Positions 1 through 6,334 are shown, counted from the stretch's first letter. The stretch: 9,044 nucleotides of DNA from an uncultured Ruminococcus sp. (GCA_902803585.1 CADCQO010000035.1:1-9044); one strand, 5' to 3'. The notes: a model not told the origin generated them from the letters alone. A program made the numbers and translations.

Positions 1-1278
1 ACCATAATCATATACGGGGAGCAGATGAACGGAAGTAACGCCCAGATCAACCAGGTGGTCGATGCCTGTTGCTACGCCGTCTTCTGTCTTTGTGCCTGTT
101 TCTGTAAAGGCAAGATACTTGCCCTTGTTCTGAATGCCGCTGTTAGCCGCAACAGAGAAATCTCTTACATGAAGCTCATAGATTTCCATATCTGTTACGT
201 TCTTGTAGGTATGTCTGCTGTCGCTGTCCCAGCCCTGAGGATTGGTAGAAGCCAGATCAACGATCATGCCTCTTTTGCCGTTTACGCCGACAGTTCTTGC
301 ATAGGGGTCAACGATATCCTTGTTGACTTTGCCGTCAAAGTAAGCGGTATAGGTGTAGTACTTGCCGGTCAGATTGCTGCTGGCAGTAAGTACCCATGTG
401 CCCTTTCCTGCCGAAGTCATCTCAAATACCTGCTCTGCTTCGCCGCCGTTGCCCTCAGCATAGATGTTGAGTTCCATCTTTTCTGCTGTGGGTGCCCATA
501 CACGGAAGTTGGTAGTATCTGCAACAACAGTTACACCGAGATCATCGCCTGTATAGGTGTAAAGCTCTTCAAACTCTTTGCTGGAGAAATAATCGGGCAG
601 AGTGAGCTTCATGGAAGCATCTCTGAAGGTAATGGTATATTCCTTTGCATAGTCAAGCTCTTCAGAAAGCTCAAGGGAAGCTGTTGTGTCAGAAACACGG
701 TTATAAGAACCGATTGCTACTTCTGCACCTGAAGCAGATGTGATGGAGAACTGAGAAGGAGTAATCTCATCGTCTTCTGCAGGAGCAGAGGTAAAGCTGA
801 TAGCAACCTCCGTTCTGGACTCTGCAACAGCCTCTTTGATTTTGAGACCTGTCACTGCCTTGCTGTAGTCTACTGTAAAATCTGCAAGCTCAGAGCCTGA
901 TACACAGTAAACGTCTACTGTACCGGAAACAACGCCGCTCAGATCAACATAGCGGTCACCGTCCGGATCCTTTGCACTCCAGTCAGGCTTTCTGACGATA
1001 AAGCCCATTTTGGGAGTAGACTGTGTGATAGTGATGGTCGTTACTGCACCCTTCTCATCACCTGTGTCCGTGAAAGTATGGCCGGCACCGTCCAGACCGT
1101 CAGCCCATGCCCACACGTCCCACGAAGCATAATCACCGTCGTCACGCAGGTAATGGATATTGATGATTGTTTCGCTTGCGGCCTGTACCATCATGGCAGG
1201 CAGTGCAAAACAGCTCAGTACCAGCATCACTGCTACAACGGAGGCTATGAGTCGCTTAGAGAGGTTCTTTGCGTTCAT
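1..1278 (-). CDS. pulA: Secreted type I pullulanase, N-terminal part (3' end outside the window)
   Basis: The enzyme hydrolyses alpha-1,6 branch links of pullulan and starch-derived glucans outside the cell. The frame is open from the ATG at 1278 to the left edge, giving 426 residues. Residues 1-33 form a signal peptide: a basic N-terminus, a hydrophobic core at 10-27 and a VQA|A cleavage site. Residues 36-130 look like a CBM41 starch-binding domain with Trp53, Trp56 and Trp58. A beta-rich linker domain follows to about 245. CBM48 covers about 247-345 (FRVWAP at 258-263). The GH13 catalytic domain opens with YELHVRDFS (367-375) and reaches LLPVYDYG (419-426), both typical of type I pullulanases. 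The catalytic Asp and Glu lie outside, so activity cannot be judged here. The start is supported by AAAGGAG (1289-1295), 10 bases upstream. Surface anchoring or C-terminal domains cannot be seen. The family assignment is firm; the symbol is by family. Confidence 0.93.
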   Translation of the reverse strand, partial: MNAKNLSKRLIASVVAVMLVLSCFALPAMMVQAASETIINIHYLRDDGDYASWDVWAWADGLDGAGHTFTDTGDEKGAVTTITITQSTPKMGFIVRKPDWSAKDPDGDRYVDLSGVVSGTVDVYCVSGSELADFTVDYSKAVTGLKIKEAVAESRTEVAISFTSAPAEDDEITPSQFSITSASGAEVAIGSYNRVSDTTASLELSEELDYAKEYTITFRDASMKLTLPDYFSSKEFEELYTYTGDDLGVTVVADTTNFRVWAPTAEKMELNIYAEGNGGEAEQVFEMTSAGKGTWVLTASSNLTGKYYTYTAYFDGKVNKDIVDPYARTVGVNGKRGMIVDLASTNPQGWDSDSRHTYKNVTDMEIYELHVRDFSVAANSGIQNKGKYLAFTETGTKTEDGVATGIDHLVDLGVTSVHLLPVYDYG

Positions 1279-1306
1279 AGAATATCTTCTCCTTTGTTTT
1301 GTATTT

Positions 1307-1338
1307 CAGCAGGGGAAATTTGTCATATGACACTGCTG
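1307..1338. repeat. Nested palindromes in the pullulanase leader (possible operator)
   Basis: A perfect 12-bp palindrome, TGTCATATGACA, lies at 1321-1332. CAGCAG (1307-1312) and CTGCTG (1333-1338) form a 6-bp inverted repeat around it. Both lie just downstream of the predicted pullulanase transcription start (about +6 to +38) and upstream of the ribosome binding site. The position suits an operator for a dimeric repressor or a leader hairpin. The regulator is unknown. Confidence 0.4.
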
Positions 1339-1350
1339 ATAATCATACTG

Positions 1351-1379
1351 ATTATATCATTTTTCGCTTTCAAAATAAA
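1351..1379 (-). promoter_or_regulatory. Predicted promoter of the pullulanase gene with a cre-like element in the spacer
   Basis: On the minus strand there is a perfect -10 TATAAT (1356-1351), with a weak -35 TTTATT (1379-1374) 17 bases upstream. The start of transcription would fall near 1344, giving a leader of about 65 bases. The spacer carries TGAAAGCGAAAAAT (1372-1359). Its first eight bases fit the CcpA cre consensus exactly, while the second half fits poorly (11 of 14 degenerate positions overall). A cre site between -35 and -10 would suit catabolite repression of a starch enzyme. That role is inferred, and a weak -35 suggests that an activator could also be needed. Confidence 0.55.
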
Positions 1380-1434
1380 CTGCTTTCTGTGCATTTTGGT
1401 GCTTTTGACTATACAAAAATCCACCACCTTATTA

Positions 1435-1447
1435 GTGCATTTTGCAC
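1435..1447. repeat. Short inverted repeat between the lipoprotein and pullulanase genes
   Basis: GTGCA (1435-1439) and TGCAC (1443-1447) are separated by three bases, ten bases past the lipoprotein stop and about 60 bases upstream of the pullulanase -35. On the minus strand no T-run follows, so it does not look like an intrinsic terminator. It could be an upstream regulator site, or chance. Confidence 0.25.
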
Positions 1448-1456
1448 AACAAACAT

Positions 1457-1846
1457 TCATTTTTCCTGTACGCTGTCTGCCTCATCCGCTTTGGTAAACA
1501 CCGCTTCTTTGTCAAAGTATTTCAGTATGAGTTTATCTGCCGTCAATTCATAGTACATCACCACTGTACCGTAGGTATCTGAAATCACGGTAAGCTTGTC
1601 CTTGTCCGTAAAGTACTCCCCGCACAGTTCAATACAGTTATCCCCCTGCTGAACAGACAATTGCACGGTGCTGTCCTGAAAAACAAGACTTCCCTCTGCG
1701 GACTTTGGAATCCACCGATGCACCCGCAGTTCATCAGCGGCACTTCGCGGCGGCGCATTCACAGTACAGCCGCCGGTCATCATAACAAGCACCGCCGCCA
1801 GCATAGATATTATCACCCTGTACTTTGGTGTTCGCTTTCTCTTCAT
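1457..1846 (-). CDS. Small putative lipoprotein with a lipocalin-like beta repeat, function unknown
   Basis: The product has 129 residues. It has a basic N-terminus (MKRKR), a hydrophobic segment at about 11-24 and a Cys27 preceded by VMMTGG. This is an acceptable but atypical lipobox, since the usual Leu at -3 is replaced by Thr. The mature part alternates short beta strands: a GSLVF strand near 52-56, CGEYFTDKDKLTVISD near 75-90, and YYELTADKLILKY near 98-110. This pattern is seen in small Clostridia lipoproteins that form half-lipocalin barrels. No ligand or partner can be named. I chose the ATG at 1846 because AAAAGGAG (1863-1856) is 9 bases away. The in-frame ATG at 1855 directly abuts the AGGAG and would leave no spacing. 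The gene lies upstream of the pullulanase on the same strand with a 178-base gap and no clear terminator between, so read-through is possible. Confidence 0.75.
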   Translation of the reverse strand: MKRKRTPKYRVIISMLAAVLVMMTGGCTVNAPPRSAADELRVHRWIPKSAEGSLVFQDSTVQLSVQQGDNCIELCGEYFTDKDKLTVISDTYGTVVMYYELTADKLILKYFDKEAVFTKADEADSVQEK

Positions 1847-1881
1847 CTGCACCATCTCCTTTTCACAAGAAAATCCTATAC

Positions 1882-1887
1882 ATTATA
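1882..1887 (-). promoter_or_regulatory. Predicted -10 element of the lipoprotein gene
   Basis: A perfect TATAAT on the minus strand lies 36 bases before the chosen ATG. Transcription would start near 1875 and leave a leader of about 29 bases containing the AAAAGGAG site. No good -35 is visible at 16-18 bases, so the promoter may be weak or activator-dependent. Confidence 0.4.
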
Positions 1888-1957
1888 TGTGTCACCGCAC
1901 CAAAGCATTCCCGCACAGCGGTCAGCCCCCGCTCCATACGGGGATTTACGGCAGTAA

Positions 1958-1988
1958 TTTCCGGATTCTGATTTCTGCTTTCCGGATT
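1958..1988. repeat. Direct repeat of TTTCCGGATT with a 21-base period
   Basis: TTTCCGGATT occurs at 1958-1967 and again at 1979-1988. The two copies sit two helical turns apart in the intergenic region shared by the divergent lipoprotein and aminotransferase genes. Each contains the palindrome TCCGGA. A third TTCCGGA (2100-2106) lies inside the aminotransferase promoter spacer. Helical phasing suggests tandem protein binding, but this is inference. Confidence 0.35.
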
Positions 1989-2091
1989 TCACTTTTTTCT
2001 GCGGCTTCTTCTCCAGTAGGTACAAAAAAACGGGAAAGGTGCCGTAAAATTTCAGCAAAACACAGATTTTTGCAGGATTATTCAATAGTGC

Positions 2092-2120
2092 TTGCATTTT
2101 TCCGGAGAATATATTAGAAT
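2092..2120 (+). promoter_or_regulatory. Predicted promoter of the aminotransferase gene
   Basis: TTGCAT (2092-2097) and TAGAAT (2115-2120) are separated by exactly 17 bases, each one or two mismatches from the sigma-A consensus. Transcription would start near 2127 and leave a leader of about 58 bases. A consensus TTGACA at 2132-2137 lies further downstream but has no usable -10 and would start too close to the ribosome binding site. Confidence 0.6.
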
Positions 2121-2184
2121 AATGAAGTATTTTGACAGAATTTTGCATCTCTTTCATTTACTTTGATTCAGGAGGACATTCATC

Positions 2185-3462
2185 ATGCAAAACTATTCAT
2201 CTATGGACAAAACGGCTCTGAACGAGGAATATCAGAAGCTTTCCGCTGCTTATGCCGGTTATAAGGCACAGGGGCTGGCTCTGAATATGGCAAGAGGCAA
2301 GCCCGGCGCAGAACAGCTTAATGTTTCCAACGATATGCTGTCCGTTCTGACACCTGAAACCTGCTTCAAAACGCCCGACTGCCCCGACTGCCGCAACTAT
2401 GGCAACCTTGACGGCATCGACTGTGCAAAACAGCTTTTTGCTGACCTTCTCGGCGTAGACAAGAAAAATGTTTTCGTTGGCGGCAACTCGAGTCTGAACA
2501 TGATGTTCGATACAATCGCCTGCATGATGGAACAGGGCAACAGCGGCGAAAAGCCCTGGAACCAGCAGGGCACTATCAAATTCCTCTGCCCCGCTCCCGG
2601 TTATGACAGACATTTCGGCGTTACACAGTATTTTGGTATCGAAATGATTACCGTTCCCATGACAGAAAACGGCCCCGACATGGACGTTGTAGAAGAGCTC
2701 GTTTCTGCTGATGCTTCCATCAAGGGTATGTGGTGCGTACCAAAGTATTCCAACCCGCAGGGCATCACCTACTCAGACGAAACCGTCCGCCGCATTGCCG
2801 CTCTGAAGCCCGCTGCAAAGGATTTCCGCATCATGTGGGATAATGCCTATATTATCCATGACGTTACTGATACCCCCGACACCCTGCTTAATATCTTTGA
2901 CGAAGTAAAGAAAACAGGCAACGAAGACATGATTCTTGAATTCTGCTCTACTTCCAAGATCACCTTCCCCGGTGCCGGTGTAGCAGCAGTTGCCGCTTCT
3001 GAGGCAAACCTGACGATTCTCAAAAAGCGCTACAACTTCCAGACAATCGGCTGCGACAAGCTGAATATGCTTCGTCATGTTCTGTACTTCAAAAATGCCG
3101 AAGGCGTACTCGCCCATATGCAGAAGCACAAGGCGGTACTTGCACCCCGCTTTGAAATCGTACTCAAAACACTTGACGAAGAACTCAGTACACTGGGCAT
3201 CGCTTCATGGACAAAGCCGAACGGCGGTTATTTTGTCAGCGTAGACGTGATGGACGGCTGTGCAAAGCGTGTTGTCGCACTCTGCAAAGAGGCTGGCGTT
3301 GTACTGACCGGCGCAGGCGCTACCTATCCCTATGGCAATGACCCCAAGGACAGCAATATCCGTATCGCTCCCAGCTATCCGCCTGTGGCAGAGCTGGAAA
3401 AAGCAATGGCAATCTTCTGTATCTGCGTAAAAATAGCTGCTATCGAACAGCTTACAAAATAA
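2185..3462 (+). CDS. PLP-dependent aspartate aminotransferase, subgroup Ic (Asp_aminotransf, PF12897 type)
   Basis: This cytoplasmic fold-type I enzyme most likely transfers the amino group of aspartate to 2-oxoglutarate, giving oxaloacetate and glutamate. The 425 residues match the usual family length. Family marks are RGKPG (37-41), GGNSSLN (99-105), PGYDRHF (138-144), KYSNPQG (187-193), WDNAY (218-222), STSKITFPGAG (255-265) and NIRIAPS (391-397). Lys258 is the expected Schiff-base lysine, Asp219 the residue that pairs with the pyridine nitrogen, Asn190 a cofactor contact, and Arg393 the substrate carboxylate anchor. The family includes the AspT enzymes of Corynebacterium and Mycobacterium and differs from classical AspC. 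The start follows AGGAGG (2170-2175) with 9 bases of spacing. The gene stands alone, with its own promoter and terminator. Its exact substrate range cannot be settled from sequence. Confidence 0.93.
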   Translation: MQNYSSMDKTALNEEYQKLSAAYAGYKAQGLALNMARGKPGAEQLNVSNDMLSVLTPETCFKTPDCPDCRNYGNLDGIDCAKQLFADLLGVDKKNVFVGGNSSLNMMFDTIACMMEQGNSGEKPWNQQGTIKFLCPAPGYDRHFGVTQYFGIEMITVPMTENGPDMDVVEELVSADASIKGMWCVPKYSNPQGITYSDETVRRIAALKPAAKDFRIMWDNAYIIHDVTDTPDTLLNIFDEVKKTGNEDMILEFCSTSKITFPGAGVAAVAASEANLTILKKRYNFQTIGCDKLNMLRHVLYFKNAEGVLAHMQKHKAVLAPRFEIVLKTLDEELSTLGIASWTKPNGGYFVSVDVMDGCAKRVVALCKEAGVVLTGAGATYPYGNDPKDSNIRIAPSYPPVAELEKAMAIFCICVKIAAIEQLTK

Positions 3463-3511
3463 ACGACGCTCAGGTGCTTCAAAAACCTGTGCAGTCCCTT
3501 CATGCCCCATG

Positions 3512-3548
3512 AGCCGATGAATTTCTGACTTCATCGGCTTTTCCTTTT
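3512..3548 (+). terminator. Intrinsic terminator of the aminotransferase gene
   Basis: AGCCGATGAA (3512-3521) pairs perfectly with TTCATCGGCT (3530-3539) across an 8-base loop. The tail TTTTCCTTTT follows. It starts 50 bases past the stop codon and makes the aminotransferase a single-gene transcript. Confidence 0.9.
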
Positions 3549-3737
3549 GGGACAGCTTTTCCCGCTTGTATCAGCTCACGAAAATATGCGCCTTTTTTTT
3601 GTACAAATTGTCAAACTGCCGTCCTACAACCCCAACCTCTGTCTGATTTTCCGTCAGAAAAAAACGGCTTTGACGGCATGTTTTCCTCTGACTGTACAGA
3701 AAACAGGTATTTATCGTCAACAAATCATAAAAAAGAT
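3549..3737. other. Intergenic stretch without a convincing gene; imperfect inverted repeats
   Basis: No reading frame here has a ribosome binding site or protein-like composition. An arm at 3613-3623 (AAACTGCCGTC) pairs with 3672-3683 with one bulged base. Inside the loop, TCTGA (3642-3646) pairs with TCAGA (3654-3658). CCGTCA (3651-3656) can instead pair with TGACGG (3671-3676), so the two folds exclude each other. A short T-run follows at 3681-3684. An 8-bp palindrome, CTGTACAG, lies at 3692-3699, 39 bases before the secD promoter. All this sits upstream of that promoter, so it may be a backup terminator or a regulator site rather than a leader. Confidence 0.35.
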
Positions 3738-3766
3738 TTGACTTTTATAGACAAAAAATATATAAT
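3738..3766 (+). promoter_or_regulatory. Predicted sigma-A promoter of the secD-secF operon
   Basis: TTGACT (3738-3743) and TATAAT (3761-3766) are separated by 17 bases, with only one mismatch to consensus. It is the best promoter in the window and suits a constitutively needed export function. Transcription would start near 3773, leaving a leader of about 100 bases before secD. That leader can form a 6-bp hairpin, GGTGCA (3793-3798) with TGTACC (3808-3813), including one G-U pair. Confidence 0.75.
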
Positions 3767-3776
3767 TGTATTCGAT

Positions 3777-3875
3777 ATGTCTGTGTGTTTTTGGTGCATG
3801 AATCCGTTGTACCGACGCTATCCTACACCGCTGCAACATCAGACAATAAAGAACATATTGGAGGATACCGTATGA
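3777..3875 (+). CDS. Possible 32-residue leader ORF overlapping the secD start (doubtful)
   Basis: An ATG at 3777 opens a frame of 32 residues that ends with TGA at 3873-3875, overlapping the secD ATG (3872) as ATGA. A shorter start at 3798 would give 25 residues with the core MNPLYRRYPTPLQHQ. No ribosome binding site precedes either ATG, and 3777 is only a few bases from the predicted transcription start. The peptide has no signal or membrane segment, unlike the Sec-monitoring arrest peptides VemP and MifM. A frame of this size is well within chance. It is listed because of its stop-start overlap. Confidence 0.18.
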   Translation: MSVCFWCMNPLYRRYPTPLQHQTIKNILEDTV

Positions 3876-5218
3876 AACGAATTGGCAAACCGGTGTTCTT
3901 CATCGTTTTTGTTATTATTCTCGCACTCGCCTATACCTCCGTCTTCGGTATCTACGGCGAGAACGGTGATTTCAAAATCACCTACATCAAGGGTATTAAC
4001 GATATTCGATGGGGCATCGACATCAACGGCGGTGTAGAAGCTGTTTTCGCACCCGACGGCAAGGACGCAACAGACAATGAGATGGAATCCGTCAAAGCTA
4101 TTCTGGAACTGCGGCTGGTAGCCCAGAATGTCACCGACTACGAGATCTATCCCGACTACACCAATGACCGCATCACCGTGCGCTTCCCTTGGAAGTCAGA
4201 TGAAAAGAACTATGACCCCGATACCGCTATCAAAGAGCTTTCCGCAACGGCTACACTGACATTTCGCGGCGGTTCTGAGGCCAGCGGCGAGGTATTGATC
4301 GAAGGTAAGGACGTTAAAAGGGCTTACAGCAACTATCAGGCAGGAAGCGACGGAAAGCATCAGCACGTTGTTGTTCTTGAACTGACAGACGAGGGCAAAA
4401 CAAAATTTGCCGAAGCGACTCAAAAATATTATGATAAAACCATCTCTATCTGGATGGACGATGAATGTATCTCTGCTCCTACCGTCAGCGCCGTTATTTC
4501 AGATGGTATTGCTATCATCAGCGGCAGCTTTGATGCGGCAGGTGCTGCAAAACTCGCCAATACTATCAATGCCGGTGCGCTTCCCTTCGGTCTGAAAGTA
4601 GAAAGCTACAGCACCATCAGCCCTTCTCTGGGCAATTCCGCACTCACCGCTATGGGCTATGCCGCCGTTGTTGCATTGATCCTCATTTTCCTGTTCATGC
4701 TTATCATGTACAGACTCCCCGGCTTCATTGCCTTTATCGCTCTGCTCGGTCAGATGGCGATTTCTATTATGGCAATCTCCGGCTACTTCACCGTATTCCC
4801 CAGCTTTACCATGACGATTCCAGGTATCGCCGGTCTGATTCTCTCTATCGGTATGGGTGTTGATGCGAATATCATCACTGCAGAAAGAATCAAAGATGAG
4901 CTGTGGACAGGCAAAACACTGGACGGCTGTATCCGCAACGGTACTAAGGGCAGCTTCTCCGCTATCTTTGACGGTAATATCACCGTTATTATCGTAGCCG
5001 TTATCCTGATTCTGGTATTCGGCCCTGCCAATATCTTCTCTATGATTTTCGGCGTGTCCACTACCGGTCTGATTTATGCCTTCGGCTATACCCTGCTGGT
5101 GGGCGTAATTGCTAACTTTATCATGGGCGTTGGCGCTTCCCGCCTGATGCTCAAATCCATTTCAGGTCTGAAGTTCCTGAGAAATAAAAGACTGTATGGA
5201 GGTAAAAAATCATCATGA
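3872..5218 (+). CDS. secD: Protein translocase subunit SecD
   Basis: SecD pairs with SecF in the cytoplasmic membrane, where the complex uses the proton gradient to pull preproteins emerging from SecYEG. The 448 residues hold TM1 (about 7-27), a large outer domain (about 28-255) and five further membrane segments (about 258-425). Conserved marks are GIDINGG (48-54), AGALPFGL (234-241), and GVDANIITAERIKDE (329-343), which carries the Asp of the D5 motif needed for proton coupling. The start at 3872 is set by GGAGG (3860-3864) with 7 bases of spacing and a typical MKR N-terminus. The frame extends upstream to a GTG at 3785, but that lacks a ribosome binding site and would place 29 non-conserved residues before TM1. 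The TGA overlaps the secF ATG. No yajC precedes it. Confidence 0.95.
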   Translation: MKRIGKPVFFIVFVIILALAYTSVFGIYGENGDFKITYIKGINDIRWGIDINGGVEAVFAPDGKDATDNEMESVKAILELRLVAQNVTDYEIYPDYTNDRITVRFPWKSDEKNYDPDTAIKELSATATLTFRGGSEASGEVLIEGKDVKRAYSNYQAGSDGKHQHVVVLELTDEGKTKFAEATQKYYDKTISIWMDDECISAPTVSAVISDGIAIISGSFDAAGAAKLANTINAGALPFGLKVESYSTISPSLGNSALTAMGYAAVVALILIFLFMLIMYRLPGFIAFIALLGQMAISIMAISGYFTVFPSFTMTIPGIAGLILSIGMGVDANIITAERIKDELWTGKTLDGCIRNGTKGSFSAIFDGNITVIIVAVILILVFGPANIFSMIFGVSTTGLIYAFGYTLLVGVIANFIMGVGASRLMLKSISGLKFLRNKRLYGGKKSS

Positions 5219-6267
5219 GACAGACATTCCATATAGACTTTATCAAAAAATCAAAAATCTTTTTCGGTGTTTCTCTCGGCATTATGCTGGTTTGTCTGAT
5301 ACTGAACATCTTCGTTTTCCCCACATTGGTAGATATTCAGTTTACAGGCGGTACCATCATCAAGTACAGTTACAGCGGTGACGTAAAAGAGGATGATATC
5401 CGTACCACCATCAACGATACCATCAAAGAGTCTGAAGCCCTCCAGAACGACAATATCGAGTTTGCTTTCAGCGATAACCTTGCCAAGTCCCAGCAGGACA
5501 GCAACAGCAAGATCGTTTCTCTCCAGTTCACGGGCAACAAGGCTGTTTCTGTAGAAGATAAGACAAAAATTACTGAAGCCCTCCAGAAGGCTTATCCTGA
5601 CAGCACCTTCAAAGAAGCCTCCTCTTCTTCCGTAGACGCCTCCAAGGGTACCAACTTCTTCTTCAAGTGTCTGGCGGCGGTTATTGTTGCGGCTGTACTC
5701 ATGATTTTCTATGTGGCACTCCGATTCAAGAAAATCGGCGGTTTCTCTGCCGGCATCATGGCGGTTGTTGCGCTGATTCACGATCTCATTATCGTCTATT
5801 TTGTGTTCGCCGTCTTCCGTATGCCGCTTAATGATAACTTTATCGCTGTTGTGCTGATGATTCTCGGTTACTCCCTCAACGATACGATCGTTATCTATGA
5901 CCGTATCCGTGAGATCCGCAAAAAGTCAGGCCCCAGAGTACCGATCGGTGATATCGTCAACACCAGCCTGAACCAGTGCATGGTCAGAACAATCTGTACT
6001 TCTATCACTACCATCATCGCCATCGGCTCCGTACTTGTTGTATCGCTGATGTTCAACATTGATTCTATCGTCAGCTTTGCCCTTCCGATGATGATCGGTC
6101 TGATCTCCGGTTCTTATTCTTCTCTCTGCATTGCAGCGCCCCTCTGGGTAATGTGGAAAAACCATACTGCCAAGAAAAAGGCAGAAAAGAACGGTTCGGA
6201 CACTTCCAAAAAGGCTTCCAAGAAGTCTAAAAAGACTCCTGCCAAAAATTCTGAAGCTGCTGAATAA
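5215..6267 (+). CDS. secF: Protein translocase subunit SecF
   Basis: This is the partner of SecD in the export motor. The 350 residues give TM1 (about 13-35), an outer domain (about 36-148), then five membrane segments (about 149-313). Motifs are DIQFTGGT (40-47), GYSLNDTIVIYDRIRE (218-233) with the conserved Asp223 and Arg230 region, and SLNQCMVRTICTSITT (251-266). The ATG lies in an ATGA overlap with the secD stop, and GGAGG (5198-5202) is 12 bases upstream. That is a long spacing, so translational coupling probably delivers ribosomes and keeps SecD and SecF equimolar. The cytoplasmic C-terminus (about 316-350) is unusual in being a low-complexity tail rich in Lys, Ala and Ser, reminiscent of histone H1 tails and of the basic tails of some YidC proteins that touch the ribosome. 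Confidence 0.95.
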   Translation: MRQTFHIDFIKKSKIFFGVSLGIMLVCLILNIFVFPTLVDIQFTGGTIIKYSYSGDVKEDDIRTTINDTIKESEALQNDNIEFAFSDNLAKSQQDSNSKIVSLQFTGNKAVSVEDKTKITEALQKAYPDSTFKEASSSSVDASKGTNFFFKCLAAVIVAAVLMIFYVALRFKKIGGFSAGIMAVVALIHDLIIVYFVFAVFRMPLNDNFIAVVLMILGYSLNDTIVIYDRIREIRKKSGPRVPIGDIVNTSLNQCMVRTICTSITTIIAIGSVLVVSLMFNIDSIVSFALPMMIGLISGSYSSLCIAAPLWVMWKNHTAKKKAEKNGSDTSKKASKKSKKTPAKNSEAAE

Positions 6268-6286
6268 ACTGCTTTCCGTATCTTAA

Positions 6287-6334
6287 AAAAACACCCCGGA
6301 TAAACGCATTGAAACCGTTTTCCGAGGTGTTTTT
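6287..6334. terminator. Bidirectional intrinsic terminator shared by secF and the phosphatase gene
   Basis: AAAAACACCCCGGA (6287-6300) and TCCGAGGTGTTTTT (6321-6334) pair over 14 bases with one mismatch across a 20-base loop. The plus strand ends in a T-run for secF. The minus strand ends in a run of seven T for the converging phosphatase, whose stop codon abuts the hairpin at 6335. Part of the loop (AAACG with CGTTT) can extend the stem. Confidence 0.88.

Noticed and set aside
25..732. 235-residue plus-strand frame
   Set aside because: It is antisense to the pullulanase, whose minus-strand frame shows clear domain motifs. The plus-strand product is Cys-rich without family features.
1435..1447. 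Inverted repeat GTGCA-TTT-TGCAC as a terminator of the lipoprotein gene
   Set aside because: The stem is only 5 bp and no T-run follows on the minus strand.
1876..2157. 93-residue minus-strand frame in the divergent intergenic region
   Set aside because: It has no good ribosome binding site, a low-complexity composition, and overlaps the promoters of both flanking genes.
2132..2160. Consensus TTGACA as an alternative aminotransferase promoter
   Set aside because: The matching -10 (CATTTA) is poor, and the start would fall almost on the ribosome binding site.
2197..2613. Minus-strand frame antisense to the aminotransferase
   Set aside because: A shadow of a strongly conserved gene on the other strand. 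The same holds for 2773-3129 and 3205-3534.
3547..3741. 64-residue plus-strand frame after the aminotransferase terminator
   Set aside because: No ribosome binding site, it starts inside the terminator tail, and its composition is not protein-like.
3785..3871. Upstream in-frame extension of SecD from a GTG
   Set aside because: There is no ribosome binding site before the GTG, while GGAGG sits correctly before the ATG at 3872. The extension is not SecD-like.
5251..5781. 176-residue minus-strand frame inside secF
   Set aside because: It is antisense to conserved SecF coding sequence, with no start signals.
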